Of a DNA stretch of 64,000 nucleotides, positions 22,801 through 33,573 are shown piece by piece. Each line of letters opens with the position of its first letter. Position 1 is the first letter of the stretch. The DNA comes from Endomychus coccineus (lineage: Eukaryota > Arthropoda > Insecta > Coleoptera > Endomychidae). Both the position numbers and the translations under genes were made by a program. The notes under the pieces are model-generated. The model made no database searches and was not told the origin of the DNA. It saw only the letters and a list, made by a program, of their open reading frames with translations. Where the stretch lies: assembly GCA_958510875.1 (NCBI GenBank), contig OY294068.1, forward strand, positions 76,610,633 to 76,674,632. Reading direction: 5' to 3'.

Positions 22801-23928
22801 AACATATGCAGAAGAAACTGTTACAATAAAAAATATACACTAAATTACTCAACTCATTGTCCTCAAAAGTTGCTTCACTCAAACCAATAGTTAAAGTAAC
22901 TTTTAACAAATGTATGTACATGAAAGATAAGATTCCGATCTCAGTTGCATACAAACAAGATCTCAAATTTAAAAAAGCGCAATGTTATATTACGTGGTAA
23001 TTTATATTTAATAAATTAGTATTAGTAAGAGAAGTGTTAAGTATCAATAATAACTTCGAGTATTAATTTTCCAGTATAACAAATAACTTTTTACCAACAA
23101 ATCGAAATCTAAATATAAATTATACTCAAGAAAATGATTAGGCGTACCCTCCGGGCGCCGACTCTCCTGCCGTTAGTACCGTGAATGGTGATGGCTTTCC
23201 AAATCTAAAGATCTGGGGGGAGCCATCGATGATTTGAGAAAAATTTTTCGCCCCACCCTAATAGGTATACAAATACTATACACGTAATAGATATTTTTTC
23301 TATTGGGGCCTTTATTCCCGTTAATTTCACTTTCATTCCGACTTCATTCCTTTTCATTCTTCTGAATTGTACCTTGTTTCACGCCAAGAGCCGAGCACAT
23401 TGTCATGTGCGCGCGTTCAAGTGAACGGCGCGCGCATTTGCAATTAACCTTGGTGAACTTTATGCACTGCTTTTTAGGGTACATAAGGATAAATGCATTC
23501 AAATGCATTTTATCTCGCTATGCTCAACTTGAAAATACGGGTCTTAAGATTGAATGTAAGGTCATCGAATTGTTTATAATTATTTCCATAAGAACTGCTT
23601 GAGTACGGAGTCATTCAACAAATACGTACACTGTACGGGGGTGGGGAGGGGAGTTTGACAGTTGTGAATGGAACTATACAACAAGCATGTTAAAAAGGGG
23701 TATACCGGTATACGTAGGCAGAAGGGAGTGAAACTAATACGATTTTCACGCCATGTGTAGCGGCCCAAAGTGGAACTATCAGGTTGTCGTGCTGAAAGCT
23801 AAAGCTTTCGGAACTCTAACCTGAAACATAAATTGCATCTTAAGATATTGCTCTTCAGTGATTTATTCCAAACTAATGTGAAGAAATTAAAGTATCGATT
23901 AAGCCGGATTAAAGCTGGATTTAACTTC
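22801..23928. other. Central unique part of the foldback element
   Basis: About 1.1 kb not shared between the arms and without a convincing gene. It includes a GC-rich hairpin at about 23404-23436 (arms GCGCGCGTTC and GAACGGCGCGCGC), a second possible stem, GATGGCT / AGCCATC, near 23191-23230, and a G-rich run at about 23636-23652. The reading frame at 23405-23602 spans the hairpin and has no family signature. Confidence 0.55.
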
Positions 23929-24088
23929 ACTAAAAAAAAAATAAGTGCAGTAGAATACGATTGGGTTGGCCCCAATCATACGGTTGGGTAGGAACGGAAC
24001 GCAACCATACCATATGATTGGGGCCAACCCAACCGTATGGTTGGGCCAACCCAATCGTATTCTAGTTCCCAAAAAATTTTTTTTAGTG
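23929..24088. mobile_element. 160-bp palindromic MITE nested in the foldback element
   Basis: The segment starts CACTAAAAAAAAA and ends with TTTTTTTTAGTG, with inverted inner copies of GAATACGATTGGGTTGGCC. It can fold back over almost its whole length, with a further inner inverted copy of the GATTGGGG/AACCG motif. It interrupts the first right-arm 81-bp unit. I could not define a target-site duplication. A CACTA terminus is suggestive but the length and structure are those of a MITE. Confidence 0.7.
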
Positions 24089-26740
24089 TGGTTGTGCTGA
24101 AGTAATCAATTTCTAACCTGAGTTATTGCATTAGTATATCGATTAATATAAGTAGAAATTGATTCCAACTGGTTGTGCCAGAATAATTAATCCCTTACTT
24201 GAGTTAATGCTTTAGTACATCGATTAATCCAAGTAAAAATTGATTTCAACTGGTTGTGCCGGAGTAAATAATTACTTACTTGAGTTAATACTTTGATACA
24301 ACGATTAATCCAAGTAAAAAATAATTTCAACTGGTTGTGTCAGAGTAATTAATTATTCAGTTGAGTTAATGCTTTAGTACATCGATTAATCCAAGTAAAA
24401 ATTAATTTCAACTGGTTGTGCCAGAGTATTCAATTCCTTACTTGAGTTAATACTTCAGTACATCGATTGTTCGGAGTTTATATTGAATTTAATTGGTTGT
24501 GCCAGATTAATCAATTCCTTACTTGCGTTAAGGCATTAGTACATCGATTAATCCAAGTAAAAATTAATTTCAACTGGTTGTGCCAGAGTAATCAATTCCT
24601 TACTTGAGTTAATACTTTAGTACATCGATTAATCGAAGTTTATATTGAATTTAATTGGTTGTGCCAGAGTTATCAATTCCTCACTTGCGTTAAGGCATTA
24701 GTACATCGATTAATCCAAGTAAAAATTAATTTCAACTGGTTGTGCCAGAGTAATCAATTCCTTACTTGAGTTAATACTTAAGTACATCGATTAATTCAAG
24801 TAAAAATTAATTTCAGCTGGTTGTGCCAGAGTAATCAATTCCTTACTTGAGTTAATACTTTAGTACATCGATTAATCGAAGTTTATATTGAATTTAATTG
24901 GTTGTGCCAGAGTAATCAATTCCTTACTTGCGTTAAGGCATTAGTACATCGATTAATCCAAGTAAAAATTAATTTCAACTAGTTGTGCCAGAGTAATCAA
25001 TTCCTTACTTGAGTTAATACTTTAGTACATCGATTAATCGAAGTTTATATTGAATTTAATTGGTTGTGCCAGAGTTATCAATCCCTTACTTGCGTTAAGG
25101 CATTAGTACATCGATTAATCCAAGTTAAAATTAATTTCACCTGGTTGTGCCGAAGTAATTAATTCCTTACTTGAGTTAATGCTTTAGTACATCGATTAAT
25201 CGAAGTTTATATTGAATTTAATTAGTTGTGCTGGAGTAATCAATTCATTACTTGAGTTAATACTTCAGTACATCGATTAATCGAAGTTTGTATCAAATTT
25301 AATTGGTTGTGCCAGAGTAATCAATTCCTTACTTGCGTTAAGGCATAAGTGCATCGATCAATCCAAGTAAAAATTAATTTCAACTGGTTGTGCCGGAGTA
25401 AATAATTTCTTACTTGAGATAATGCTTTAGTACATCAATTAATCGAAGTTTATATTGAATTTAATTGGTTGTGCTGGAGTAATCAATTCCTTACTTGAGT
25501 TAAAGCATAAGTACATCGATCAATCCAAGTAAAAATTAATTTCAACTGGTTGTGCCGGAGTAAATAATTTCTTACTTGAGATGATGCTTCAGTACATCAA
25601 TTAATCGAAGTTTATATTGAATTTAATTGGTTGTGCTGGAGTAATCAATTCATAACTTGAGTTAAGGCATTAGTACATCGATTTATCCAAGTAAAAATTA
25701 ATTTCAACTGGTTGTGCCGGAGTAATTAATTCCTTACTTTAGTTAATGCTTTAGTACATCGATTAAACGGAGTTTATATTGAATTTAATTGGTTGTGCCA
25801 GAGTTATCAATTCCTTAATTGCGTTAAGGCATTAGTACATCGATTAATCCAAGTAAAAATTAATTTCAACTAGTTGTGCCAGAGTAATCAATTCCTTACT
25901 TGAGTTAATACTTTAGTACATCGATTAATCGAAGTTTATATTGAATTTAATTGGTTGTGCCAGAGTTATCAATCCCTTACTTGCGTTAAGTCATTAGTAC
26001 ATCGATTAATCCAAGTAAAAATTGATTTCACCTGGTTGTGCCAGAGTAATTAATTCCTTACTTGAGTTAATGCTTCAGTACATCGATTAATCGAAGTTTA
26101 TATTGAATTTAATTAGTTGTGCTGGAGTAATCAATTCATTACTTGAGTTAATACTTCAGTACATCGATTAATCGAAGTTTGTATCAAATTTAATTGGTTG
26201 TGCCAGAGTAATCAATTCCTTACTTGCGTTAAGGCATAAGTACATCGATCAATCCAAGTAAAAATTAATTTCAACTGGTTGTGCCGGAGTAAATAATTTC
26301 TTACTTGAAATAATGCTTTAGTACATCAATTAATCGAAGTCTATATTGAATTTAATTGGTTGTGCTGGAGTAATCAATTCATAACTTGAGTTAAGTTAAA
26401 TCGATTAATCCAAGTAAAAATTAATTTCAACTGGTTGTGCCGGAGTAATTAATTCCTTACTTTAGTTAATGCTTTAGTACATCGATTAATCGGAGTTTAT
26501 ATCGAATCAAATTGGTTGTGCTGGAGTAATCAATTCATTACTTGGGTTAATGCATTAGTACATCGATTAATCCAAGTTCAAATTTATTTTAGGCATTAGC
26601 ATATCGATTAATTCAACTTCAAATTTATTTTAATTGGTTGTGCCAGAGTAATTAATTTCTAACTTTGGTTGAGGCATTGTTACATCGATTTATCTAAGTT
26701 AAAATTTATTTGAACTTATTGTGCTTAATTAACCAATTCG
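24089..26740. repeat. Right-arm array of 81-bp repeats with higher-order structure
   Basis: About 32 copies of the 81-bp unit. Two subtypes often alternate: one with ATCCAAGTAAAAATTAATTT, the other with ATCGAAGTTTATATTGAATT, giving a 162-bp dimer. A rare variant, TATCAAATTTAATTGG, occurs at 25291 and again at 26182, exactly 891 bp or 11 units apart, with the surrounding units matching in order. This shows a later amplification of an 11-unit block. Confidence 0.88.
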
Positions 26741-27649
26741 AATCTCGAGTTTCGAAATGTTTTGATCAATGTATCTGAAGATTAATTTTATTTGGTGGAC
26801 CTAGTATGATTCATTTGTATGATGAGTTACAATTTCGAATGTTTAAAAAAAATCCGATCGCACCTTTATTAATCGCCGAATCAAAAACGCTTAGTTTTCT
26901 TCGGAAAAGTGTTATTGTAAAAATGTTTGAAATAACGTGTAACGTTGAGAAATATTTGAGTCGGAGTGAGGGAAGTCGGAGCGGTGACTCCACACTACGG
27001 TCGCGGCCAAATCTTGCCGACGCCGCGAGTTTTGAGTGGAATCTATTGTTAAGTACTCGTTAAATAGTGAGTAATTAATTGATAATAAATTATTAGTGTG
27101 GTTTCAACTGTTTTAATAGTATTTTTATGAGGTTGTGCTAGCCTAACGGTTTAACTGGCACAACCCCTTCTATTTTTTTTAAGTAAACAGTAATTAATTT
27201 CGCTTTTCGGTAATTAATTAGTAATTAATGAGTACTAAATCCTCTGATAGGTTTCAACTGATTGTGCCATAAGGGTTGTTCCAGCTTGACGGACTTCGTA
27301 ATAGGTTAAATAATAATGGGGTTCATATCATCTTTCAGATACGAGCATTGTAGCATTCTAGATAAATCATTACTTCACTCAGCAGCCCTTGGCCTATTTC
27401 ACATTTTTCTATTGAATGACCCTGAACATACAACGAGGAGGAGCTAATTCTTCCAATAAATTTGATTGAGTAAATAAGGTTTATAGTCGGTACTGGGATT
27501 ATCTTCTGAAATCACAGTTGCGCTGATTGTGGCGGTTATTGGATAACATACTTAGGTGAAAATTGACCTACTTCAAACTACTAATCTGTAACATGCTATA
27601 TAATATGTGTAGTTGGATTCATCACTAATTACATTTAATAAAAGTGTGA

Positions 27650-27760
27650 ATATACGGGTGTAAGACTCACCTCAGGGGGCCCGCCACCGATCTGGTGAAA
27701 GGCTTACACTAGGCCCGGGCGGGGACGTCCGCACCTCTTCAACGAGATATAAGTATATAA
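27650..27760 (+). promoter_or_regulatory. Core promoter and conserved GC-rich element of cuticle gene 2
   Basis: TATATAA at 27754-27760, 55 nt before the ATG. Upstream, GTGTAAG at 27658-27664 and CTTACAC at 27703-27709 are perfect inverted repeats, with TCACC and GGTGA nested inside. GCCCGGGC and GGACGTCC follow. The right end of the foldback element lies only about 455 bp upstream of the TATA box. Confidence 0.75.
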
Positions 27761-27808
27761 ACGTTACAATTACAAGGGTTCAAACAGATTCGATTCCACA
27801 TAAGTAAC

Positions 27809-30268
27809 ATGGCTTTCAAAGTAAGTGTTACTCAGTGCTTCAATTTTAATGGTATCATGTAAGCAAGGATTACGTCTAATTATTCTACCTCTGGTTAGGA
27901 AAGTGTATATCGAATTGTTCTTGGGATTATAGTGTTTTATATGAAAACTTGCGGTTCATGGTACCGACAAGATATAGTTTAGCTAAAGTCAATTGAATCT
28001 AATTATTTAGAGTCATCATAAACGAAACAAAAGATGTGCAATGAGTTCGAGATCTCGATTCGCAAATTGAATTCACATATTGAGTTGCGTATATCAAGTA
28101 ATTACTCACATTGAAGAACATAACTGTTTCAACTTTGGAGTAGAATGGAATTGGCTCAACGCCACTCCAAGATGAATCATTATCTTTCGGAATGAAATTG
28201 TTGAAAAGTTGTGTGATTTGGATATCATTTAAAATTAACTATGCCCACATTTTTGAGGGTGTTCATGTCATTAGTCGAAATCTTTTCTGATTTTATAATA
28301 TAAATATGATTGGGAAGTCTAATAACGGTACCCAAATACCCACAATTCCTTTCTTACTTCTTATCTTGATAAATTTCGATTGCTGAAAAAAACTCCTTTG
28401 ACATAGAAGAGACAGTTTGTAAGTGAGCAGAATCTGATGAGGTCAATCTGAATTTATGATTTCTAAGCGATCAATGATACTAATGGTATTCTTAGATGAG
28501 CAAAAGTTAATGGGTCGGAATCTGTGCTATGGAATTTTCAAGGCAACTCATACCTTCAGAACGTGAAACTGATGATATTTTGATGAATGAACTGAAAATT
28601 CATACTAAATTATTTCGTTTTCAAACCATGTAAGCAATGATTGAATATTGATGAAGGAAATGAACGAGTACCCTTTTTTTCTATTAGTGTGCACGTGTGT
28701 GTGTGTGTGTGTGTGATCCAATTTTTTGGCCTAGGTTTTTCTTTGTATATTAACAATAATTTTATCACGAAACGTGACTGTAGTTGAGTCAGTTGAAATG
28801 TCATTCTCATAAGATAACACAGTAACTTGCACCGAAAGGGGAACATTGTTCGTGTATTTCCTTTATGAGATATGATGCATTACCATGAAGTATCGGATTT
28901 AACAATCAATGACAACTGGATGACTGGAAGGTTGCCTCCGCTGAAATTTAATTTTTCTTCTCAACATACGTAGTCTCTGTATATGTATAATGAAAAGTAA
29001 TATCAAGGAAATATTAAAGAACAGAGTGTCAATGAAAATCTTCGGTAAAATATCTAAAATGTTTCAACTAAACACGAATTTCCACAAACTACAAGGTTCA
29101 ATTTCTAACAGTTGTTCCATCAACCAGTGATATTCCCAATACGAGTTATGAGTTGAGTTGAAAACCCGCAAGAAACAATTTTGTAACAAATTAAACTTTG
29201 CCGTTCGAGTTAATTTAAATGTGTCTTTTAGTCCAATCATCTATTAGGTTTTAAGATTCAAAATTCTACATTTGTATATTTTGCAATTTTCATAATTATA
29301 ACGGCTGCATCATGACAAAAAAATGATAAAATCATAGGGTTAGATGTAGCGATCATCCAATATTTATTTCCCTCAATATCTATGGATAAAACTAATACTT
29401 TTATTATTCTTTCTAGTTCCTGGTCTTTGCCGCCTTCGTGACTCTCGCTCGAGCTGGCGTACCCGTAGGATACGCCGCTGCCCCTGCAGTCTCCTACTCT
29501 AGTCTATCAGCTCCAGTAGCACATGGGTATGCTGCACCAGCATATGCTCATGCCGCATATGCTGCTCCCGCAGCTTACTCCACACATGCTGCTTATGCTG
29601 CCCCAGCTGCATACGCCCCAGCTTATGCAGCAGCACCCGTAGCTCACACTTATGCTGCCGCACCTGTAGCTCACTCTTATGCTGCCGCACCCGTAGCTCA
29701 CACATATGCCGCTCCTGCTGTATCTTATTCTGCACCAGCTCTGTCTTACGCTGGTCCAATCGCAAAAGTAGCTGTAGAACCTCAAACACCTGCACACTAC
29801 GATTTTGGATACTCAGTAAATGACCCTCATACTGGAGACAACAAAATGCAACATGAAACCCGTCGTGGAGATGTTGTTCAAGGAAGTTACTCTCTGATTG
29901 AATCTGATGGAACAAAGCGTATTGTAGAATATACAGCTGATGCTCATAATGGTTTCAACGCCGTTGTTCATAAAGAACCCGCTGCCGTTGCTGTTAAAGC
30001 TGTAGCGCCAGTAGTCAAATATGCATCACCTGTAGGTTATGCTGCACCAGCTTTAGCTCACAGTTATGCTGCCCCAGCTTCAACTCATGGCTACGCTGCC
30101 CCAGGTTCATCCCATGGTTATGCTGCCCCCGTTTTATCTCATGGTTATGCTGCCCCAGCTTACAGTCAAATTTACGCTGCACCAGCAATTGCTAAGATTG
30201 CTGCACCAGTAGCTTATGCGTCACCAGCTGTATCCTACGCTGCTCACGCACCTGCATACTACCACTGA
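27809..30268 (+). CDS. RR-2 cuticular protein, gene 2 (two exons)
   Basis: Exon 1 is 27809-27820 and exon 2 is 29417-30268, phase 0, giving 287 aa. The signal peptide is [17 protein letters not shown]. The N-terminal repeat region is nine residues longer than in gene 1 because of one more [13 protein letters not shown] unit. The RR-2 domain is at about residues 131-191 ([20 protein letters not shown] through GFNAVVHKE). The C-terminal tail has four Gly/Ser/Tyr-Ala-Ala-Pro units before HAPAYYH. Predicted role: secreted chitin-binding structural protein of the cuticle. Exon sequence, splice sites and promoter match gene 1 closely, so this is a recent tandem paralogue that looks fully functional. 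Confidence 0.95.
27821..29416 (+). other. Intron of gene 2
   Basis: 1596 bp, GTAAGT donor and TTTCTAG acceptor, related to the gene 1 intron. It holds a (GT)n tract at about 28688-28714 inside GTGCACGTGTG. No gene is seen. Confidence 0.85.
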
Positions 30269-30388
30269 AATACTGGAAGTTCACAGTGTTATTAGTAATG
30301 TACGTTTGTTCCCACGTTTCGTTGATTTGTGAAAGTGTGTATTTATTGTCAGATATGATATTCTATCATTATGAACATATTTTTAAAT

Positions 30389-30394
30389 ATTAAA
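30389..30394 (+). terminator. Probable poly(A) signal of gene 2 (ATTAAA)
   Basis: Same position and context as in gene 1, 121 bp after the stop codon. Confidence 0.5.
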
Positions 30395-30578
30395 TATTTA
30401 TTCAATTCCATATTCTCTCAGATAATTTCTTAAATTTAGACCTGATCATGAATTTTTCAGGAAAAATTTCAGAAACGAAGACTTCTGGCTTAAGAAAAGA
30501 TTAATAAGTATATATCACTTGGAAATCTGTCTGATATAAATGAAGCTGCATGCTATAGTTACACTATAGCTTATTTGT

Positions 30579-30836
30579 TATATATAAAAATTCTCGGGAA
30601 ATAGGTCACAATAACACTTTGTTTTAAATATTCGTCTTTACGTACGTTTCGGTCTCACGACCATCATCAGAAGACTCACTATGTCTAAAAAGGGGGTTTA
30701 TTAAAACTAATTATAGCACAAGCGTGCAAATCGCTCAATTTAACTTCAATCAAAAGAGCCCACGCCGTCGAAACGAACAGAACCACGAATAATCGAAATT
30801 GTATCGTCAGAATTAATGGGTCAAGAATCTTATTAT
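30579..30836 (-). mobile_element. 258-bp retroposed insertion carrying a hammerhead-like motif
   Basis: The 14-bp sequence TATAGCTTATTTGT is present on both sides (30565-30578 and 30837-30850) but only once in the empty site downstream of gene 1 (13304-13317). The insert has no reading frame. Its - strand contains the complete hammerhead core described separately. A long, exact target-site duplication points to target-primed reverse transcription, and hammerhead motifs are known in Penelope-like element pLTRs and in retrozymes. Penelope-like origin is therefore the favoured explanation, but no protein domain supports it. Confidence 0.75.
30634..30675 (-). ncRNA. Hammerhead-ribozyme-like motif (type I arrangement)
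   Basis: On the - strand: stem I GUCUU (30675-30671) pairs with AAGAC (30638-30634). The core CUGAUGA follows, then stem II GGUC/GACC with a GUGA loop, then GAAA. Stem III is a minimal ACG-UA-CGU hairpin, ending in a GUA triplet at 30641-30639 where cleavage would be expected. Very short stem III hairpins are typical of retroelement-borne hammerheads. One departure: a U follows CUGAUGA, so position 10.1 is not the usual G and the stem must start one base later. Activity is not certain. Confidence 0.65.
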
Positions 30837-30850
30837 TATAGCTTATTTGT

Positions 30851-31557
30851 GTATTGAAAGCACGATCCAGTTATTGTTGAGGATATACATTTCCAGTGAA
30901 TGACCATTTCGATACTAAAATGAAATATTCTTGAAATTGACACTTTCAACATGGAAAACTAGTTCTAAAATATTTAGATTGTTATGCTCTGCTGTGATCT
31001 GAAGAGCTGAATAATTTGAACTATATTATGAGGAATATGAGTTTTGAAAATACAACCGCTCTGTTATAATCAAATTTTTCAACATAGAACATGTTTTTAC
31101 GGGAGACCTGATTTATAAAAACCGTGTAGCGAAAACGTTAACATGCAGACCGTGACCGGACTGGTTTGTTATGTTATGACAGTAAGAGACTCCTTCAGAA
31201 GTATTTGTTATACGTTACATATCAGCGCCAAGCGAGCGTAGTGAAATGTATACCCCTATAGTTCTATGGTGTATACTGTGCTAGACATGAGAGTCAGCCA
31301 GCACGGCAACGGGGTGGGTTCCCCTCCTTCCGAGGGAGGTATTAGGATATACATATTGTGATGTTCGTATTGAAATATGATTTCAACGAACAAAGTTTGT
31401 GGAGGATATTACCCGCTCGATAGTCGACTCACATCCTTTGGGTAGGCGATCTCTAATGTCCTGAACTAACATGAATACGTTCCATATGAAACAGTGTACA
31501 GAAAACCATATTCTACATTGTTTGTTTTTACTTAATGAGAACATTCAGATTTTCAAA
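30851..31557. other. 3' flank of gene 2, no gene
   Basis: Continues the flank shared with gene 1. A segment at about 31105-31370 (with GTGTATACTGTGC and AGACATGAG) is shared with the gene 3 flank at about 39928-40165 but absent after gene 1, so it is either an insertion in a common ancestor of copies 2 and 3 or a loss in copy 1. Confidence 0.6.
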
Positions 31558-33046
31558 GTCTATAAACGGGTCGAAATTTCGGGAATGACCTTTAAGCATT
31601 TTTTCCGATAACGAGAGTAGTCAATTCGATTCTGACATATCTCGAACACTTATACAGTAAGTTTCAGCGCAATATCTCATACAGGGTGTAGTTAAACAAT
31701 GACAAATTATTTTACAGAAGATTTGGTGTAACCATTACATGCAAGAAAACTTCGCATACTCAGTTTTGTTGTGGTAACTGTTAGTGGATGATGCTTCGAC
31801 TTTAACCAAAATCGAAAGTGACAAATTATAAACAATATTTAATTTCAAAATAATGAAAAACAAAGGGAAGAGCAATTTCCTCAAATACAGGTGTTTTCGA
31901 TATGTCTCCCTTCACGCTCTGTATACATGTTTCATAACGTTGTCTCAAATTTTGAGGAGTCTTTCTTAATTGGTCTTTTTTTATTTCCCTTCATATTTGC
32001 TCGATCCTCTGTTTTAATTCGTTCAAGCTGATGCGATAAGCATTTTGTTTCGAACGTCCTCACAGAAAAAAAATTAACGAAGTTAAATCTGGTGAACGAG
32101 GAAGCCAACCAATAAAATTACTGTTCCTCCCTATCCATCTGCCTTTTGATGTTTCATCAATCCATCTTCGTCCAGTAATCACATTATGATTAGGGCCACC
32201 GTCTAGTTGACATTTCTGCAATCTTCAGTGGTTAGCTCTCCCATGAAATCCCACAAAGTCCTATTCGAAATATTAGGAAATCTTTCACCATTTAGCGTTT
32301 GTTCGAAAAATGCTGGTACCACTATACGGTTTTTAAATATTGCTGCCCAGTCGTTAATTTTTCGTGAGTATTGTCGTTTTGCATTTATCACCCATTGTGG
32401 ATTCTACATTGCGCAGTACCTGGAATTCTGAGTGAATACTGTACCGTTAGTGGAAAATTTCGCTCCATGGGTGTAATTTGAGACAACGTTATGAAACATG
32501 TATATAGAGCGTGAAGGGAGACATATCGAAAAACTCTTATTTGAGGTAACTGTTCTTCCCTTTGTTGTACATTATTGTGAAATCAAATTTTGTTTATAAT
32601 TTTCCACTTTTGATTTTGGTTAAAGTAGAAGTATCATCCACTAACAGTTACCACAACAAAACTAAGTATGCGAAGTTTTCTTGCATATAATGGTTACACC
32701 ACATCTTCTATGAAATCCATAGACTTTCATACAGGGCTAGTCAAAAATGCATATATTTGTCATTGTATAAATAACACCTTGTATGAGATATTACGCTGTA
32801 ACTTACTGTATAGGTGTTCGAGACATGCCAGAATCGAATAGACTATTCACTTTATCAAAAAAAAAGGCTAATGGTTGTTCTCGAAATTTCAACCCATTTA
32901 GCAGACCATAATAGGCCTTGATGAATACTTCCTATTTGTCTACATTTCTGAATGATACTCATCGAGCACTATATCTTAAAATTTTTGTTTTTTCGAATCG
33001 GTCAATAGGTTCCTAAATAACAGGGTGTTGCGATTTCGAATCTAAC
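31558..33046 (-). mobile_element. Palindromic Tc1/mariner-like transposon remnant
   Basis: About 31558-31990 and 32466-32910 are inverted copies of each other (for example ACAACGTTATGAAACATGTA and its inverse). The left arm includes the 3' part of a transposase gene, so the right arm is an inverted duplication of coding sequence rather than a normal terminal repeat. The right end reaches about 33046 with ACACACTG followed by TATATA, compatible with a TA target. The left terminus is not matched by this tip and may be truncated. Confidence 0.7.
31870..32391 (-). pseudogene. DDE transposase remnant, Tc1/mariner superfamily
   Basis: On the - strand the frame gives NDWAAIFKNRIVVPAFFEQT, then after a shift QLDGGPNHNVITG (second catalytic Asp), RRWIDETSKGRWIGR, and LPRSPDLTSLIFFL followed by a stop. 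Insect relatives read W-P-R-S-P-D-L-T-P-L-D-F-F-L-W-G here, so the third catalytic position is lost (I for D). A C-terminal LRQRYETCIQSVKGD follows. Frameshift, stop and lost acidic residue all show it is dead. Confidence 0.8.
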
Positions 33047-33106
33047 ACACTGTATATAATAGTCTTAAATAACATAACATTTTCACATTTAATAATGTCA
33101 CATTAT

Positions 33107-33573
33107 TATCTGACTAAAGTAAATTCCGTACTCGTCTCGATGCTTTCTTGCCAGTAAAACCTCCGCCTTCTTCATCCTCACAAATTACTACGAAATTTTT
33201 CAATGTGGAGGAGAGGGTGCAGATTCGTATTTACAAGATTAATGAATCAGTTTGGGAGTTTGGCGAAATTGTACAAAGATTTGGACAGCGTCATTATCTT
33301 GTTCGAATGGATAACTCGGAAAAGATGCTGAAACTTAACATCAACCAGCTGCGAGGAACTTTAGTATCGCCTAAGAAAAAAGTCTCCTTCGGACCTTCTC
33401 AATCGATCGAAGTTCCTCGACCTCCCCCTAGAATTTTACAAGTGAATCTTCGACTTCACTCTCCAGTGAATACACCAATTCCATCTACGCCTCAACATTC
33501 TGTTACCAAGCCAGTTTGCACAAGACGTCTGCCAGCAAGATATCGAGACCCTGATGTAATTTTAAACTATTGA
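33107..33573 (+). pseudogene. Gypsy-type Pol C-terminus (end of integrase)
   Basis: An open frame of about 150 codons begins near RTRLDAFLPVKPPP and ends in TRRLPARYRDPDVILNY plus stop. VWEFGEIVQRFGQRHYLV matches the chromodomain-like/GPY-type integrase C-terminal fold of Gypsy elements, where the segment W--G-I--R-G---Y-V is conserved. It is 5' truncated: nothing upstream codes for the integrase core. The intact 141-residue frame with ATG-like start at 33148 is therefore not an independent gene. Confidence 0.75.

Larger units (their letters stand above)
21473..27297. mobile_element. 5.8 kb foldback (long inverted repeat) element with 81-bp tandem repeats
   Basis: Termini begin with GTCCGTCAAGCTGGAACAAC and its inverse, flanked by an 8-bp duplication GTAATAGG at 21465-21472 and 27298-27305. 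Paralogous empty sites lie near 9850 and 36632. The outer roughly 600 bp of each end are inverted copies of each other (for example CTCGAGATTCGAATTG / CGAATCTCGAG), followed inward by arrays of an 81-bp unit in opposite orientation. The centre is unrelated sequence. An 8-bp duplication fits hAT- or P-superfamily elements, and tandem subrepeats in the arms recall Drosophila foldback and Galileo elements. No transposase was found, so it must be non-autonomous. Confidence 0.85.

Noticed and set aside
23636..23652. G-quadruplex in the foldback centre
   Set aside because: Only three clear G runs are present in a row; a fourth is not close enough.
24089..26740. CRISPR-like array
   Set aside because: The 81-bp units are contiguous with no unique spacers, and the genome is eukaryotic.
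28688..28714. (GT)n tract as a regulatory or Z-DNA element
   Set aside because: A short microsatellite in an intron, shorter in the gene 1 copy; nothing else supports a function.
33148..33573. Independent host gene of 141 codons
   Set aside because: Its sequence is the C-terminal end of a Gypsy polyprotein, without upstream promoter or catalytic core.
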